40,092 nucleotides of DNA from Komagataeibacter melaceti (GTDB taxonomy: Bacteria; Pseudomonadota; Alphaproteobacteria; Acetobacterales; Acetobacteraceae). The translations under genes were made by a program, and so were the position numbers. Of the stretch, positions 1 to 7,761 are shown piece after piece (position 1 is the stretch's first letter; each line of letters starts with the position of its first letter). Under the pieces are notes generated by a model. It did not search any database. It was not told where the DNA came from and saw only the letters and a program-made list of their open reading frames with translations. Location: assembly GCF_003403295.1 (NCBI RefSeq), contig NZ_QUWV01000083.1, positions 1 to 40,092 of the forward strand, written 5' to 3'.

Positions 1-81
1 CGGTAGCCCGCCTGCACGACATGATCGCGCAGGCCTGCACAGTGCAGGCCTGCGCGATCATGTCGTGCAGGCGGGCTACCG
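1..81. repeat. Perfect foldback palindrome at the window edge
   Basis: Bases 1-40 are the exact reverse complement of bases 42-81, with a single unpaired base at 41. The left arm ends exactly at base 1, so the palindrome runs off the sequence. The right arm is ordinary coding sequence of the arfB-like gene and the left arm is its mirror. This is typical of a chimeric snap-back at a contig end. A natural inverted repeat or hairpin end is possible but less likely, because the palindrome is perfect and lies inside a conserved gene. Confidence 0.93.
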
Positions 82-331
82 CGTCCTCACGGTTGCGGAT
101 CTGGCTGCGAAAGCGCCGGGCGGTCAGCACGATCACGCCATCGCCCGTCATCCGGCTGCCTGCAATCTCCACCAGCCTGCGTTTCATGCGCTGTGACAGG
201 GTGGGGGAATTGCGGGCGTCAAAGCGTAGCTGGGCGGCGGTCGCGACCTTGTTGACGTTCTGCCCGCCCGGTCCTGAAGCCAGGATGTAGGTCACATGTA
301 ATTCATCATCGGGGATGGTGGGCGTGGACAT
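41..331 (-). CDS. arfB: Peptidyl-tRNA hydrolase ArfB-like (class I release factor family), 3' truncated
   Basis: The readable part is about 97 residues from the ATG at 331-329. It contains the release-factor signature GPGGQNVNK near residues 20-28, where GGQ is the peptidyl-tRNA hydrolysis motif. The arrangement, GGQ very near the N terminus with no codon-recognition domain, is that of ArfB/YaeJ, which rescues stalled ribosomes by entering the empty A site. The family is usually about 140 residues, with a basic C-terminal tail that binds the mRNA channel. That tail is missing because the sequence turns back on itself at base 41. Codons read through bases 1-40 are an artefact of the foldback and should not be counted. 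The gene is divergent from the small gene at 466. Family assignment is firm; the orthologue name is likely. Confidence 0.85.
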
Positions 332-465
332 GGCGGTTTACGGTCCTGAGCGGAGGGCGTTCCATCGGGAACGGAGGGGCCGCCCTGCATGGACGGCATT
401 GCTGCGCTGGCTGTTTGCTATCACCATGCCTGCCCGGTGATGACAAGAGCGGAGTTGTGACAATC

Positions 466-750
466 ATGAACGATCAGGCCATGACGGACCAGTTGCGCAA
501 GGCCCTTGCGCAGGCAGCGGGCGATGCGGCGCAGGCCAAGGTCATGCCCGTGGTCAAGATGATTGCGGCGCAGCAGCTTGTGGTCATGGACCTCATGCAG
601 ATGCTGGTGGATGCGGATGTCCTGAAAGCCGATGAGATCGCGGCCCGCATGCGCCATCATATCGAACATACGGACACGAAGGATATGGCGGCCCGAACCC
701 TGTTTGAACAGGTGCGTTCACGCTTCGCCTCCGCTGTCAAAACGTCCTGA
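466..750 (+). CDS. Small hypothetical protein
   Basis: This encodes 94 residues. I chose the ATG at 466 because GGAG (451-454) lies 11 bases upstream; an earlier in-frame start at 415 has no such site. The protein is almost entirely helical in character, with a stretch rich in Met, Val and Leu (about residues 25-50) and a charged C-terminal half. There is no signal peptide, Cys cluster or catalytic motif that I recognise. It is followed after 21 bases by another small gene on the same strand and probably forms an operon with it and the gene at 1008. I do not recognise the family. Confidence 0.7.
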   Translation: MNDQAMTDQLRKALAQAAGDAAQAKVMPVVKMIAAQQLVVMDLMQMLVDADVLKADEIAARMRHHIEHTDTKDMAARTLFEQVRSRFASAVKTS

Positions 751-771
751 CAACCAAGAAAGGGACCGTCA

Positions 772-930
772 ATGGCTGACCATCCTCCCGCCCTGCGTGC
801 CGAAATCGTCGCGCTCAAGGCCGAGCTTGCCCGTGTGCGTGATGAACTGGCCATTGCCCGCAAGACCATACAGGAACTGCGGACGGAACTGCGGCGTGAG
901 CAGACACGCCCGGCCCCCCGCCGCACCTGA
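772..930 (+). CDS. Very small coiled-coil protein
   Basis: This encodes 52 residues from the ATG at 772, with AAGAAAGGGA (757-766) as a good ribosome binding site. The central region (about residues 8-43) is a heptad-like run of Ala, Leu, Glu, Arg and Lys, consistent with a short coiled coil. The C terminus is Pro/Arg rich. No function can be assigned. Its spacing from the preceding gene (21 bases) and its clean Shine-Dalgarno site argue that it is translated, although it is short enough to be missed by gene callers. Confidence 0.6.
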   Translation: MADHPPALRAEIVALKAELARVRDELAIARKTIQELRTELRREQTRPAPRRT

Positions 931-1007
931 CCGGGGGCAGGCGCCCCCGACGTAGCTGGATTTCAGGAAACCGCCTGCAAGGGCAACAGGACAAGGGAAT
1001 GGTGCAT

Positions 1008-1280
1008 ATGGACCAGGAACGAGATGCAAGCGGCCGGGTTGTCGTCTATCCCACGGTAAGCTGTGGCGCGGAGGCAGCGCAGGACGCTATTGTGGTGATG
1101 GACCTGTTCATGGCCACATCCCCCGAACATATGCCCAAGGGCGACAGGCGGGTTGTGACCGTGCTGCCACCGGAACTGGCCCTGAACCTGGCCGAGCAGC
1201 TCCGTAGCGCGGCCGAGCGTGTGCAGGCGGCGCGTGGGCGCAGGCAGGACGAAGCCACCGGCAAGCCCGCATCCGCATAA
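1008..1280 (+). CDS. Small hypothetical protein
   Basis: This encodes 90 residues. AAGGGA (993-998) lies 9 bases before the ATG at 1008, whereas the ATG at 999 is directly against it, so 1008 is the better start. The first half reads as a short beta-rich segment (residues about 10-50). The second half is a helix rich in Ala, Arg and Glu ending in a polar tail. There is no signal peptide or membrane segment, and I recognise no family. It is the last gene of the small three-gene + strand run and is followed at once by the hairpin repeat at 1305-1370, which can act as its terminator. Confidence 0.65.
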   Translation: MDQERDASGRVVVYPTVSCGAEAAQDAIVVMDLFMATSPEHMPKGDRRVVTVLPPELALNLAEQLRSAAERVQAARGRRQDEATGKPASA

Positions 1281-1304
1281 CAGCGCAACCCGCCTGAACA
1301 GATC

Positions 1305-1370
1305 AAAGTTTTTGGGTGCCGCCTTTTTTCAAAAAGGCGGTGTTCCCTGAAGTTTGTTGAAACCAGAAGC
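1305..1370. repeat. Dispersed intergenic hairpin repeat, copy A
   Basis: This 66-base block matches the copy at 20334-20408. Shared pieces are GTTTTTGGG, then a hairpin of CCGCCTTTTT / AAAAAGGCGG type, then TGTT..CTGAAG, then CCAGAAGC. Relative to copy B it lacks about 9 bases in the second hairpin arm. It sits between the convergent genes ending at 1280 and 1377. Confidence 0.75.
1319..1340. terminator. Bidirectional stem-loop terminator within repeat copy A
   Basis: CCGCCTTTTT (1319-1328) pairs perfectly with AAAAAGGCGG (1331-1340) across a 2-base loop. The T-run and A-run inside the stem give a U-tract in either direction, so it can end transcription of both converging units. Confidence 0.6.
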
Positions 1371-1376
1371 CCCCGC

Positions 1377-2291
1377 TTATGAACGCTGGCGCATGCCGCC
1401 ATAGCGGATGTTGAGCTGTGCCGCCCCGCCCGTCAGCGTCGGCACGGTTATGGTGTGATGCAGGGCGGCGCGCATGGTCTTCTGTGACGCCATATGCACG
1501 ATCCCGACCGGCGCGTGGGGAAAGAACAGGTTGGCCAGCTTGCCGGTGGTCTCATCCAGCAGCCAGGGGCCGATATAGTTGTGGCTGTTGTCCAGAAACG
1601 TAACGGGTGCGCCATCAATATACACCGCCAGCGCGATACAGAGCTGGTCCTGCGTAAACGCCATGCCGCGGCGGGGCAGGATACGGGCCTGCCAGCGCCG
1701 CAGCAGCGGCCAGATCGGTGCGTCACGATGCAGGCAGAATACCCCCGCGTTCAGGAGTGGCTTGGCCCCGATCTGCTTGCGTATGCTGAATGGCAGGCGG
1801 GCGCGGGTGGCGTTTTTGTACAGGAACGAGCGGATCTGCATCCAGCCGGGACAGATCCAGCGCACCCCCAGCAGGTTGGCGATCTTGGCGCCAATTTCAG
1901 GCACGATGGCCAGCGCGCCGCCCTGTGCTGCGGCAAACATCTGCTCGACAGCGCGCCCGTCCTGCACCCATGCGTCGGCATCAATCCACAGGATCAGGTC
2001 AAAATCGGGCAGCATCTGGTCCAGCCACAGCTTGCATATGTTGATTGCAAGGCTGGGGCGGCGTTCGACTGCCCGTATCGGGGCGTAATCGGGAATGTAG
2101 GGCGATATGACCCGGATACCCTGCGCATGCAGTTGTGCCAGTTGCCCGCCGTCCATGCCGCAGTCGATCACCCCGATGGGTGTTGTGGCGTGCTCACGGA
2201 TGGAGGCGACCAGTTCCATGACCAGATCGAAATAGGCATGGTCGCATCCGGTTACGATAATCCGGCGGGGGGAGGTGTCGGGCGGGGTCAT
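1377..2291 (-). CDS. Glycosyltransferase with a DxD motif (GT8-like fold)
   Basis: This encodes 304 residues from the ATG at 2291, preceded by a weak AAGGG; upstream in-frame starts would run into the preceding gene. The segment LILWIDADAW (D104-A105-D106) is the DxD metal and nucleotide-sugar site of GT-A enzymes, following an N-terminal Rossmann-like strand (IIVTGCDHAYFDLV). A later FTQDQLCIAL segment is like the acceptor-side Asp-Gln region of GT8/GT24-type transferases. There is no signal peptide or membrane helix, so it should act on the cytoplasmic face. It is third in a minus-strand run behind a GT2 gene (46 bases away) and a larger glycosyltransferase, implying a shared role in a surface glycan. 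The acceptor and donor cannot be told from sequence. Confidence 0.72.
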   Translation of the reverse strand: MTPPDTSPRRIIVTGCDHAYFDLVMELVASIREHATTPIGVIDCGMDGGQLAQLHAQGIRVISPYIPDYAPIRAVERRPSLAINICKLWLDQMLPDFDLILWIDADAWVQDGRAVEQMFAAAQGGALAIVPEIGAKIANLLGVRWICPGWMQIRSFLYKNATRARLPFSIRKQIGAKPLLNAGVFCLHRDAPIWPLLRRWQARILPRRGMAFTQDQLCIALAVYIDGAPVTFLDNSHNYIGPWLLDETTGKLANLFFPHAPVGIVHMASQKTMRAALHHTITVPTLTGGAAQLNIRYGGMRQRS

Positions 2292-2337
2292 GGCCGCCCT
2301 TATAGTCGGAAAGCAAGGGGGCGGAAATGGCCGCCCG

Positions 2338-3141
2338 CTACCCCTTCGTGCCGGCAGGGTCAGGGCGGTAACGCGCGCTGAGTGCCGGGTGGCGGAAGGC
2401 CATGATGGCGCGCAGGCTGTCATGCGCGGCCCAGGCGTCATTGGTGGTGCGGGAATTGCCGTGGGTGCGGTAGCGGCACAGGATTTCGGGCACGTAGGCG
2501 ACCTCCAGCCCGTGATCTATGAACTTCAGCCAGAAGTCATAATCCTCCCACCCTTCGTCAATATGGCTGTAGCCATCCACCTTTTCCCATGCCTCCCGGC
2601 GGATCAGCGCCATCACGTCCACATAGTTCTCGCGCGCCATCTGGGCGGGGTCCCATATGTCGGCCGAGCCGATGCGCCGTTCATGGCCGAAATACTCGAT
2701 CTGGCTGTAGGTGGCGTCAAACCCGCCATCACAGGCCGCCATATAAAGCCGCCCGATGGCGCGGGGGTAGATGGTGTTGTCCGCGTCCATCACGAATACA
2801 AAGCTGCCGGAGGCGTGTTTGAACGCCGTGTTCCGTGCCTCGGACGGCCCCTGATTGCGGGTATGGACAATCAGCGTGCAGCGCCAGAAACGTGCGTGGT
2901 TTTCCTCCATCCATGCCGTGATGCGGGCCACGGACTCATCCCTGTCCGAGCAGTCATCCACCACGATCAGTTCAAGCGCTGCGTGGCTCTGGGTTGCGAC
3001 GGATTCTAGGGCATCCAGAATATAGCGGGCATAATTGAAATTGGTGATGCAGACGCTGATAAGGTCAGGCGCCTTCCGTCGGCGGCTTTTGAAAGTGCAG
3101 GCGGTCTGGCACGGGGCCATCCAGGGGGCGGTGATGCTCAT
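2338..3141 (-). CDS. Family 2 glycosyltransferase
   Basis: This encodes 267 residues. The chosen ATG (3141-3139) overlaps the stop of the upstream gene as ATGA, which explains the start and implies translational coupling. The GT2 pattern is complete: an N-terminal ISVCITNFNYARYI strand-helix, VVDD (residues 62-63 are the Asp pair), NQGPSEARN, FVMDADN with D119 and D121 as the DxD metal site, and an EDYDFWLKF motif near the C-terminal side (the ED acid/base region). It has no transmembrane helix, so it is cytosolic. It probably adds one sugar in the same pathway as its two neighbours. Family assignment is secure; the specific sugar is not known. Confidence 0.88.
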   Translation of the reverse strand: MSITAPWMAPCQTACTFKSRRRKAPDLISVCITNFNYARYILDALESVATQSHAALELIVVDDCSDRDESVARITAWMEENHARFWRCTLIVHTRNQGPSEARNTAFKHASGSFVFVMDADNTIYPRAIGRLYMAACDGGFDATYSQIEYFGHERRIGSADIWDPAQMARENYVDVMALIRREAWEKVDGYSHIDEGWEDYDFWLKFIDHGLEVAYVPEILCRYRTHGNSRTTNDAWAAHDSLRAIMAFRHPALSARYRPDPAGTKG

Positions 3142-4706
3142 GCTTCGGGCGTGCTCCATACATGCGCGATGAATCCGCGTATCTTCTCGCAATGCGCCTG
3201 ATTACGCGCGGGTGCGCTGATCAGCTTCAGCGCCGCGCTGCGTATGGCCTCGGCCCTGGCCCGGCCATCGGGCGTGTGCAGCAGCCATTCGATCAGGTTG
3301 GGAATGTGGCGGCCCGTTTCCTCAAGGAAATGCACGTTGGGTCGGAAGACCGGATGCGGCAGGCAGGGTTCGGACACCACCACGCTCCCGTTGGCCATGG
3401 CGCCCTTGACGATGCGGTGCCATTCAAAAAAACCGTAGTCATCGCGGTGAATGTTCAGGGTAATGCGTGAATGCCCGGCAACATGCGCGGCCAGTCGTGA
3501 CAGGAGATTGTCGCGCGGGCTGCTGTCGATGGGGTTGAGGAACTTGCGGTAGTAAAAGTAATTGCGGTACTGCGCAAAGAAGGCGGCATTACGGGCAAAG
3601 AACTTCTCGCGGTGGCTGGACGCATTGCCAAAAAAACTGATGTCGATCTGGCGATCGGCAAAGGGCGTGGCGGGATCGGGCCGTTTGCGGCACGCGGGCG
3701 GCAGGACGCGGACCATGGCATGGCGCATGTCGCCCTTTTCCAGATAGTCGCGGCCGGGGCCGATGGTGGGGGTGAAATGAATGGCGGGCAGCCCGGCGCG
3801 CCGGAAGCTTTCGGCCATCTGGTAACAGATATCAATTACCCCGGCCGCCATGAGCAGGAAGGGAATCCCCCGCTCGAACCACAGTGTCTGGGGCTGTTCG
3901 GTATTGAACATCAGGGCATCGCGGATGATGTTGCCCGTGGCCCATAGCGGCCCGCGCCCGAGGTGAAAGAACTCATGCGGGGCGACGAATATGCACAGTT
4001 CCGGCCGGTTGGCGGGGTCGGCTGTTTCATCAAGCAGCGTGCAGTTCAGTCCCGCATCCACCAGGCTGCGTTGCAGGTCGGCCGCGATTTCGTGGATGAA
4101 TACATTGCCGCCGGTATTGTAATAAACGCCAATACTGTCCGGCACGGGGCCATTTGGGGTGACAAAATGGGCGTCATCCATGCCCGTTTCCGTGCACAGC
4201 GCGCCCAGCGTTTCCGATACGCGCAGGGCGCCGAAGATGCGCCGCCCCTCCGGCACGCCATATAGCAGGGCGTGCTCGGCCATGTCGGTGGTCGCGCGGT
4301 CAATGTCACGGTTGATGTCGTGATAGGTGTGCGGATCGAAAAACGGCAACTGCTCCAGCGTTCTGGCGCCAAGGCTCAGGTCTTCCAGATGGAAGCGGGT
4401 CAGCAGGCCATGATGGGCGATATGGCAGCCTTCATGCGTCTGCAGGAAGTGCACGAAGGGGTTGCGGTTCTTCGCCCCGGCCTCCGGGTGCTGGCCCAGA
4501 TACAGGGCGGGGCGGAAATTGCGGTTGGGCTGGCGGCCTTCGCGGTAACCGTAGCGGACGTAGTGAACCAGCGGGTCGATTTCCGATCCGGCCACGTCGC
4601 GGTGCGTTGCGAGGTAGAAGTCGGCATCAAACTGGCCTGACTCCTCGATGATCCTGAGATCCTGCTGTTCGGTCGGGGTCAAGGTGAGGGGAGGGGCGGC
4701 GGGCAA
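3138..4706 (-). CDS. Large glycosyltransferase-like protein with an N-terminal polysaccharide-enzyme repeat region
   Basis: This encodes 522 residues if translation starts at the TTG at 4706, which has AAGG 8 bases upstream. The open frame extends to another TTG at 4796, but that has no ribosome binding site. Residues about 25-130 contain three units of the type YL..H.DV....DPL.HY..YG..EGR.P, a pattern common at the N terminus of large glycan-synthesis transferases. The C-terminal half has the sequence DISFFGNASSHREKFF and a terminal region resembling CgeB/GT4-like proteins, with E.HRIVKGAMANGSVVVSE as the probable donor-binding segment. It heads the three-gene glycosyltransferase run and is coupled to the next gene by a 4-base overlap. 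Donor and product are unknown. Confidence 0.72.
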   Translation of the reverse strand: MPAAPPLTLTPTEQQDLRIIEESGQFDADFYLATHRDVAGSEIDPLVHYVRYGYREGRQPNRNFRPALYLGQHPEAGAKNRNPFVHFLQTHEGCHIAHHGLLTRFHLEDLSLGARTLEQLPFFDPHTYHDINRDIDRATTDMAEHALLYGVPEGRRIFGALRVSETLGALCTETGMDDAHFVTPNGPVPDSIGVYYNTGGNVFIHEIAADLQRSLVDAGLNCTLLDETADPANRPELCIFVAPHEFFHLGRGPLWATGNIIRDALMFNTEQPQTLWFERGIPFLLMAAGVIDICYQMAESFRRAGLPAIHFTPTIGPGRDYLEKGDMRHAMVRVLPPACRKRPDPATPFADRQIDISFFGNASSHREKFFARNAAFFAQYRNYFYYRKFLNPIDSSPRDNLLSRLAAHVAGHSRITLNIHRDDYGFFEWHRIVKGAMANGSVVVSEPCLPHPVFRPNVHFLEETGRHIPNLIEWLLHTPDGRARAEAIRSAALKLISAPARNQAHCEKIRGFIAHVWSTPEA

Positions 4707-4861
4707 TGTCTTTACCTTGGCTGGAACGGGTCTGGCAAAAACGCCGGATTCATGTGCGTGACCGGACCACGCAACTATCCTGCTAGGGCAGATCAATTAA
4801 TATTTGATTATTCCGGTTGCCGGTTTCGGCCCCGTCGGGTCGGCCTGCAAAAGCCCTGTAT

Positions 4862-4889
4862 TTTACACAGATATTATCGCACATAATAT
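4862..4889 (+). promoter_or_regulatory. Candidate sigma-70 promoter for the methyltransferase gene
   Basis: TTTACA (4862-4867) and TAATAT (4884-4889) are spaced by 16 bases in the only markedly AT-rich stretch of this region (4797-4895). It lies about 90 bases before the GTG at 4978. The same AT-rich segment must also hold the promoter of the divergent glycosyltransferase run. Confidence 0.45.
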
Positions 4890-4977
4890 ATATGGCATTG
4901 GGCGGACCCGGCAGGCCTCCCCTTGTGGCGCGTGGTGGGGAATAGTGTGCAGGCACGCAACTGGCGGGGGAGCGCAG

Positions 4978-6294
4978 GTGGCCACACTGGAATGGGAGGG
5001 AAAGCACGCGGTCGCCGCCTGGCTGGAGCGGATGCGCGCGGGCACGCTACGGCCCGACCCGGCGCTGTCCTGTGGCGCGGCGGATGCGCGGGACTGGATC
5101 ATACAGGGTGACAACCTGGCCGCGCTGGCCGCGCTCATGCCCGATCTGGCGGGCCGGGTGGATATGGTGCTGACCGATCCGCCCTATAATACCGGGCGGC
5201 GGGACTGGCTGTATGATGACAGCGCCAGTGACCCCGCCGTGCTGCATTGGCTGGAGACGGTACTGGGTGCTGAAGCCCGCACCCTGTCACGACAGGACAG
5301 GTGGCTGTGCCTGATCTACCCGCGCCTGATCATGCTGCGGCGGCTGCTGGCGGAACATGGCGTGATCGCCTGCTGTATCAATGACCGTGAATACCCGCGC
5401 CTGCGGCTGCTGATGGAGGAAGTGTTCGGGCCTGAAAACTTTCTGGCCACGTTCGTCTGGGTCAATACGGGCAATATGGACAACCACAGCCGCATCAAGA
5501 CCAATCATGAATATGTGGTGGCGTTTGCGCGTGATGCGCGGCGTTTTGTGCCCGGCCGCGTGCTCGCGCCACAGGTCGGGGCGCGCAGCAAGCTGCGGCG
5601 GCCGGTCATCCGCAACACCATTGTCAAGAACGGGCCGCGCAACCCGGTATCGGACCTTGTGCTGCCCGCGGGCTTTCCGGCCAGTTTTGATACGGGCGAC
5701 ATAAGCCCCCCGGCGGCCGGGTTCTGGCCGCGTTTCACCACGCCGATCATCGTGCGCGGGGGCAGGCTGGCCCGCCCGGTCACGTTGCGCAGCGGGTGGA
5801 GTTCACGCCGCCAGTGCGCGGCCTTCATCGCGGGCGGGTTCAGGGACATTCGTGACCGGCGCGGCCTGAAAACCCGTTTTTACCTGACGCCGAGCGGTGC
5901 GGTCTTCATGGAAAAGGACCGTGATGCGCAGGCCAGCCATATCCTGACCGTGCTGGAGGGCATGGGCACCGTGCAGCAGGCCGCCGCTGGTCTGGCGCGG
6001 CAGGGCGTGCGCTTTGACTACCCCAAGCCCGTGCCGCTGGTGCGCTACCTGCTCAGTGCGCTCTGTGCCCGCCCGGATGCGCTGGTGCTGGATGCCTTTG
6101 GCGGTTCGGGCACCACAGCGCAGGCCGTGATGGACCTGAACGCAACCGATGGCGGGAGCAGACGGTTCATCGTGATGGAACTGGATGAACGGATTGCCAC
6201 GACCGTCACCCGCACCCGGCTGGCCCATGCGCTTGCACGCCACGGGCGGCCGGGGGGCGGGTTGCGCTTCTTCCGGCTGGCATCCGCTTCGTAA
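4978..6294 (+). CDS. Orphan type III-like (beta class) adenine DNA methyltransferase
   Basis: This encodes 438 residues from a GTG at 4978 with GGGGGAG just upstream; the frame is open further 5' but without a start signal. Motif IV LTDPPYNTG (DPPY at residues 67-70) comes before the SAM-binding motif I DAFGGSGTT (FGGSG at 374-378). This order defines the beta group that includes type III Mod subunits. A YPKP segment before motif I also matches Mod proteins. It should transfer a methyl group from S-adenosylmethionine to N6 of adenine. It is shorter than typical Mod proteins (about 550-650), mainly in the middle, where target recognition lies. No res helicase/endonuclease gene is within the window, so it may be a solitary epigenetic methylase or a remnant. 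It is divergent from the glycosyltransferase run. Confidence 0.85.
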   Translation: MATLEWEGKHAVAAWLERMRAGTLRPDPALSCGAADARDWIIQGDNLAALAALMPDLAGRVDMVLTDPPYNTGRRDWLYDDSASDPAVLHWLETVLGAEARTLSRQDRWLCLIYPRLIMLRRLLAEHGVIACCINDREYPRLRLLMEEVFGPENFLATFVWVNTGNMDNHSRIKTNHEYVVAFARDARRFVPGRVLAPQVGARSKLRRPVIRNTIVKNGPRNPVSDLVLPAGFPASFDTGDISPPAAGFWPRFTTPIIVRGGRLARPVTLRSGWSSRRQCAAFIAGGFRDIRDRRGLKTRFYLTPSGAVFMEKDRDAQASHILTVLEGMGTVQQAAAGLARQGVRFDYPKPVPLVRYLLSALCARPDALVLDAFGGSGTTAQAVMDLNATDGGSRRFIVMELDERIATTVTRTRLAHALARHGRPGGGLRFFRLASAS

Positions 6295-6320
6295 CGGGCG
6301 GCTCGCAGCCGTGGAATTAT

Positions 6321-7586
6321 TCAGGCAGGGGCCGCGTTCAGCCGCGCGGTGAATACCCGCACGAAATCATCCAGCTTACATTGTCCCTGCGGTCCGGACT
6401 GGCAGGCGGGCAGCGGCAGCACATCGGGTTGCGCGACGCCGGGCTGCCCGCTGCGCAGCGCGTCCAGCCCCTGATGGAAGATTACGGCCCGCACCATCCG
6501 CGTGCCATCGACCTGCCGCCATGTCTCGAAGCCCAGCGTGGTGTCGGGGCCAGTCGGGTCCGGCAGGTCGGCAAAGGACCAGTCCAGCCCGAAAATGGCC
6601 GCCAGCATGTCCAGCGTCGTGTCATGCCCGGCAAACAGGATGACCGGGGTGGTCGGCGCAATAACGCTGTGGTCCGGCAGCGTGACAGGCCGCCCTGCCG
6701 CAAGGTCGGTCATCAGGCCCGCCAGCACATGCCCGCGCGCAAGGGCAAAAGCGGGCAGGCGGCGCAGCAGGCGGCTGGCATGGGTGTGGGCGGGCATGAT
6801 GGCGTCAAGCGTGCGCCGCATGTCCGCATGCCCCCAGCCGATGGAGTCCGGCGGCATGCCCTGCGCGTATTCCAGCAGCATGTTCTCGGCCATCTCGGCG
6901 GAGAGTGACAGCCCGCCCTCCAGATGCGGGGCGTTCTTCTTCCATGTCGCCCTGTCCGGCCCGGTAAAGCATGGTGCGCCTGCCACGCATCCGGCCGGGT
7001 ACACCATGTCCTGCATCAGTGCCTGCGCGCGATTTACTTCCGCCGGGTAGTGGCTTTGGTCATCAGCCAGTTCGGCGGTCAGGCTGGTCATGATCGCGGC
7101 GCGCAGCGTGGGATCAGGCGTGCGTGGCAGGCTGTTGAACACCGGGTCGGCGGTGCCCGCGGGCAGGCTGGCATTGGTTACGGCGCAGCCAGGCAGCATG
7201 GCCTGCCCCATGATCCCGCCTGTCTGCATGGTGCGATGGGCCGCCGCGTCGGACCAGATGGCAAGCGCGCCGGGGCGACATGCCTGCCCGGGTGGAAGAA
7301 GCCCGGCCTGCCGGTAATGGGCGCCAAGTGCCGCACCCATCAGCGCCAGATCGTGCTGGCCCTGTAATGTCAGTTCCCCCGGTGCGACCGGCCATGCCGG
7401 CCAGATGCGACGGGTCGCGGCATTGATCCGGGCCAGTGGCTGGGTGGGACTGCGCACGCCATGGCGCGCGACCAGCACCACGCGCTCCAGCACGGCAGGC
7501 GCGGGCGTGGCACTGGCAGGGCGCGGGATGGCGGACGGCAAAAGCGCCGCCAGGCAGGCAATCAGGCAGGAAAGAGCGCGCGGCAT
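6321..7586 (-). CDS. Secreted histidine acid phosphatase family protein
   Basis: This encodes 421 residues from the ATG at 7586, chosen because a signal peptide follows at once (hydrophobic residues about 7-18, cleavage near PASA at about residue 26). The catalytic RHGVRSP (residues 41-47, nucleophile His42) and the proton-donor AGHDTT (His321, Asp322) are both present, as in AppA phytase and glucose-1-phosphatase. Several Cys residues fit a periplasmic disulfide-bonded enzyme. It should hydrolyse phosphomonoesters such as phytate or sugar phosphates in the periplasm. It lies near the phosphate-uptake block at 10115-13124, but I see no Pho box in front of it. Substrate is undetermined. Confidence 0.88.
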   Translation of the reverse strand: MPRALSCLIACLAALLPSAIPRPASATPAPAVLERVVLVARHGVRSPTQPLARINAATRRIWPAWPVAPGELTLQGQHDLALMGAALGAHYRQAGLLPPGQACRPGALAIWSDAAAHRTMQTGGIMGQAMLPGCAVTNASLPAGTADPVFNSLPRTPDPTLRAAIMTSLTAELADDQSHYPAEVNRAQALMQDMVYPAGCVAGAPCFTGPDRATWKKNAPHLEGGLSLSAEMAENMLLEYAQGMPPDSIGWGHADMRRTLDAIMPAHTHASRLLRRLPAFALARGHVLAGLMTDLAAGRPVTLPDHSVIAPTTPVILFAGHDTTLDMLAAIFGLDWSFADLPDPTGPDTTLGFETWRQVDGTRMVRAVIFHQGLDALRSGQPGVAQPDVLPLPACQSGPQGQCKLDDFVRVFTARLNAAPA

Positions 7587-7761
7587 ACAGGACCAGATCC
7601 GGGGCTGGGGGTGGAAGGCGGAATCCTGTTCCATGCATGGCAGGTCAGGGTGTGCTCTGCTAGGGTGACAGCGCCGGAAAAAAATGATCCCACGGGCCAG
7701 CGGCAGGGAACGCTCCGGGGTATGATGCATTTCTGGCAGGTAGGACGGGGAGAGCCGCTGG

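Noticed and set aside
7587-7761. Possible Pho box between the acid phosphatase and the 7762 gene
   Set aside because: Only one half-site-like CTGTCAC occurs on the minus strand, and no partner lies 11 bases away.
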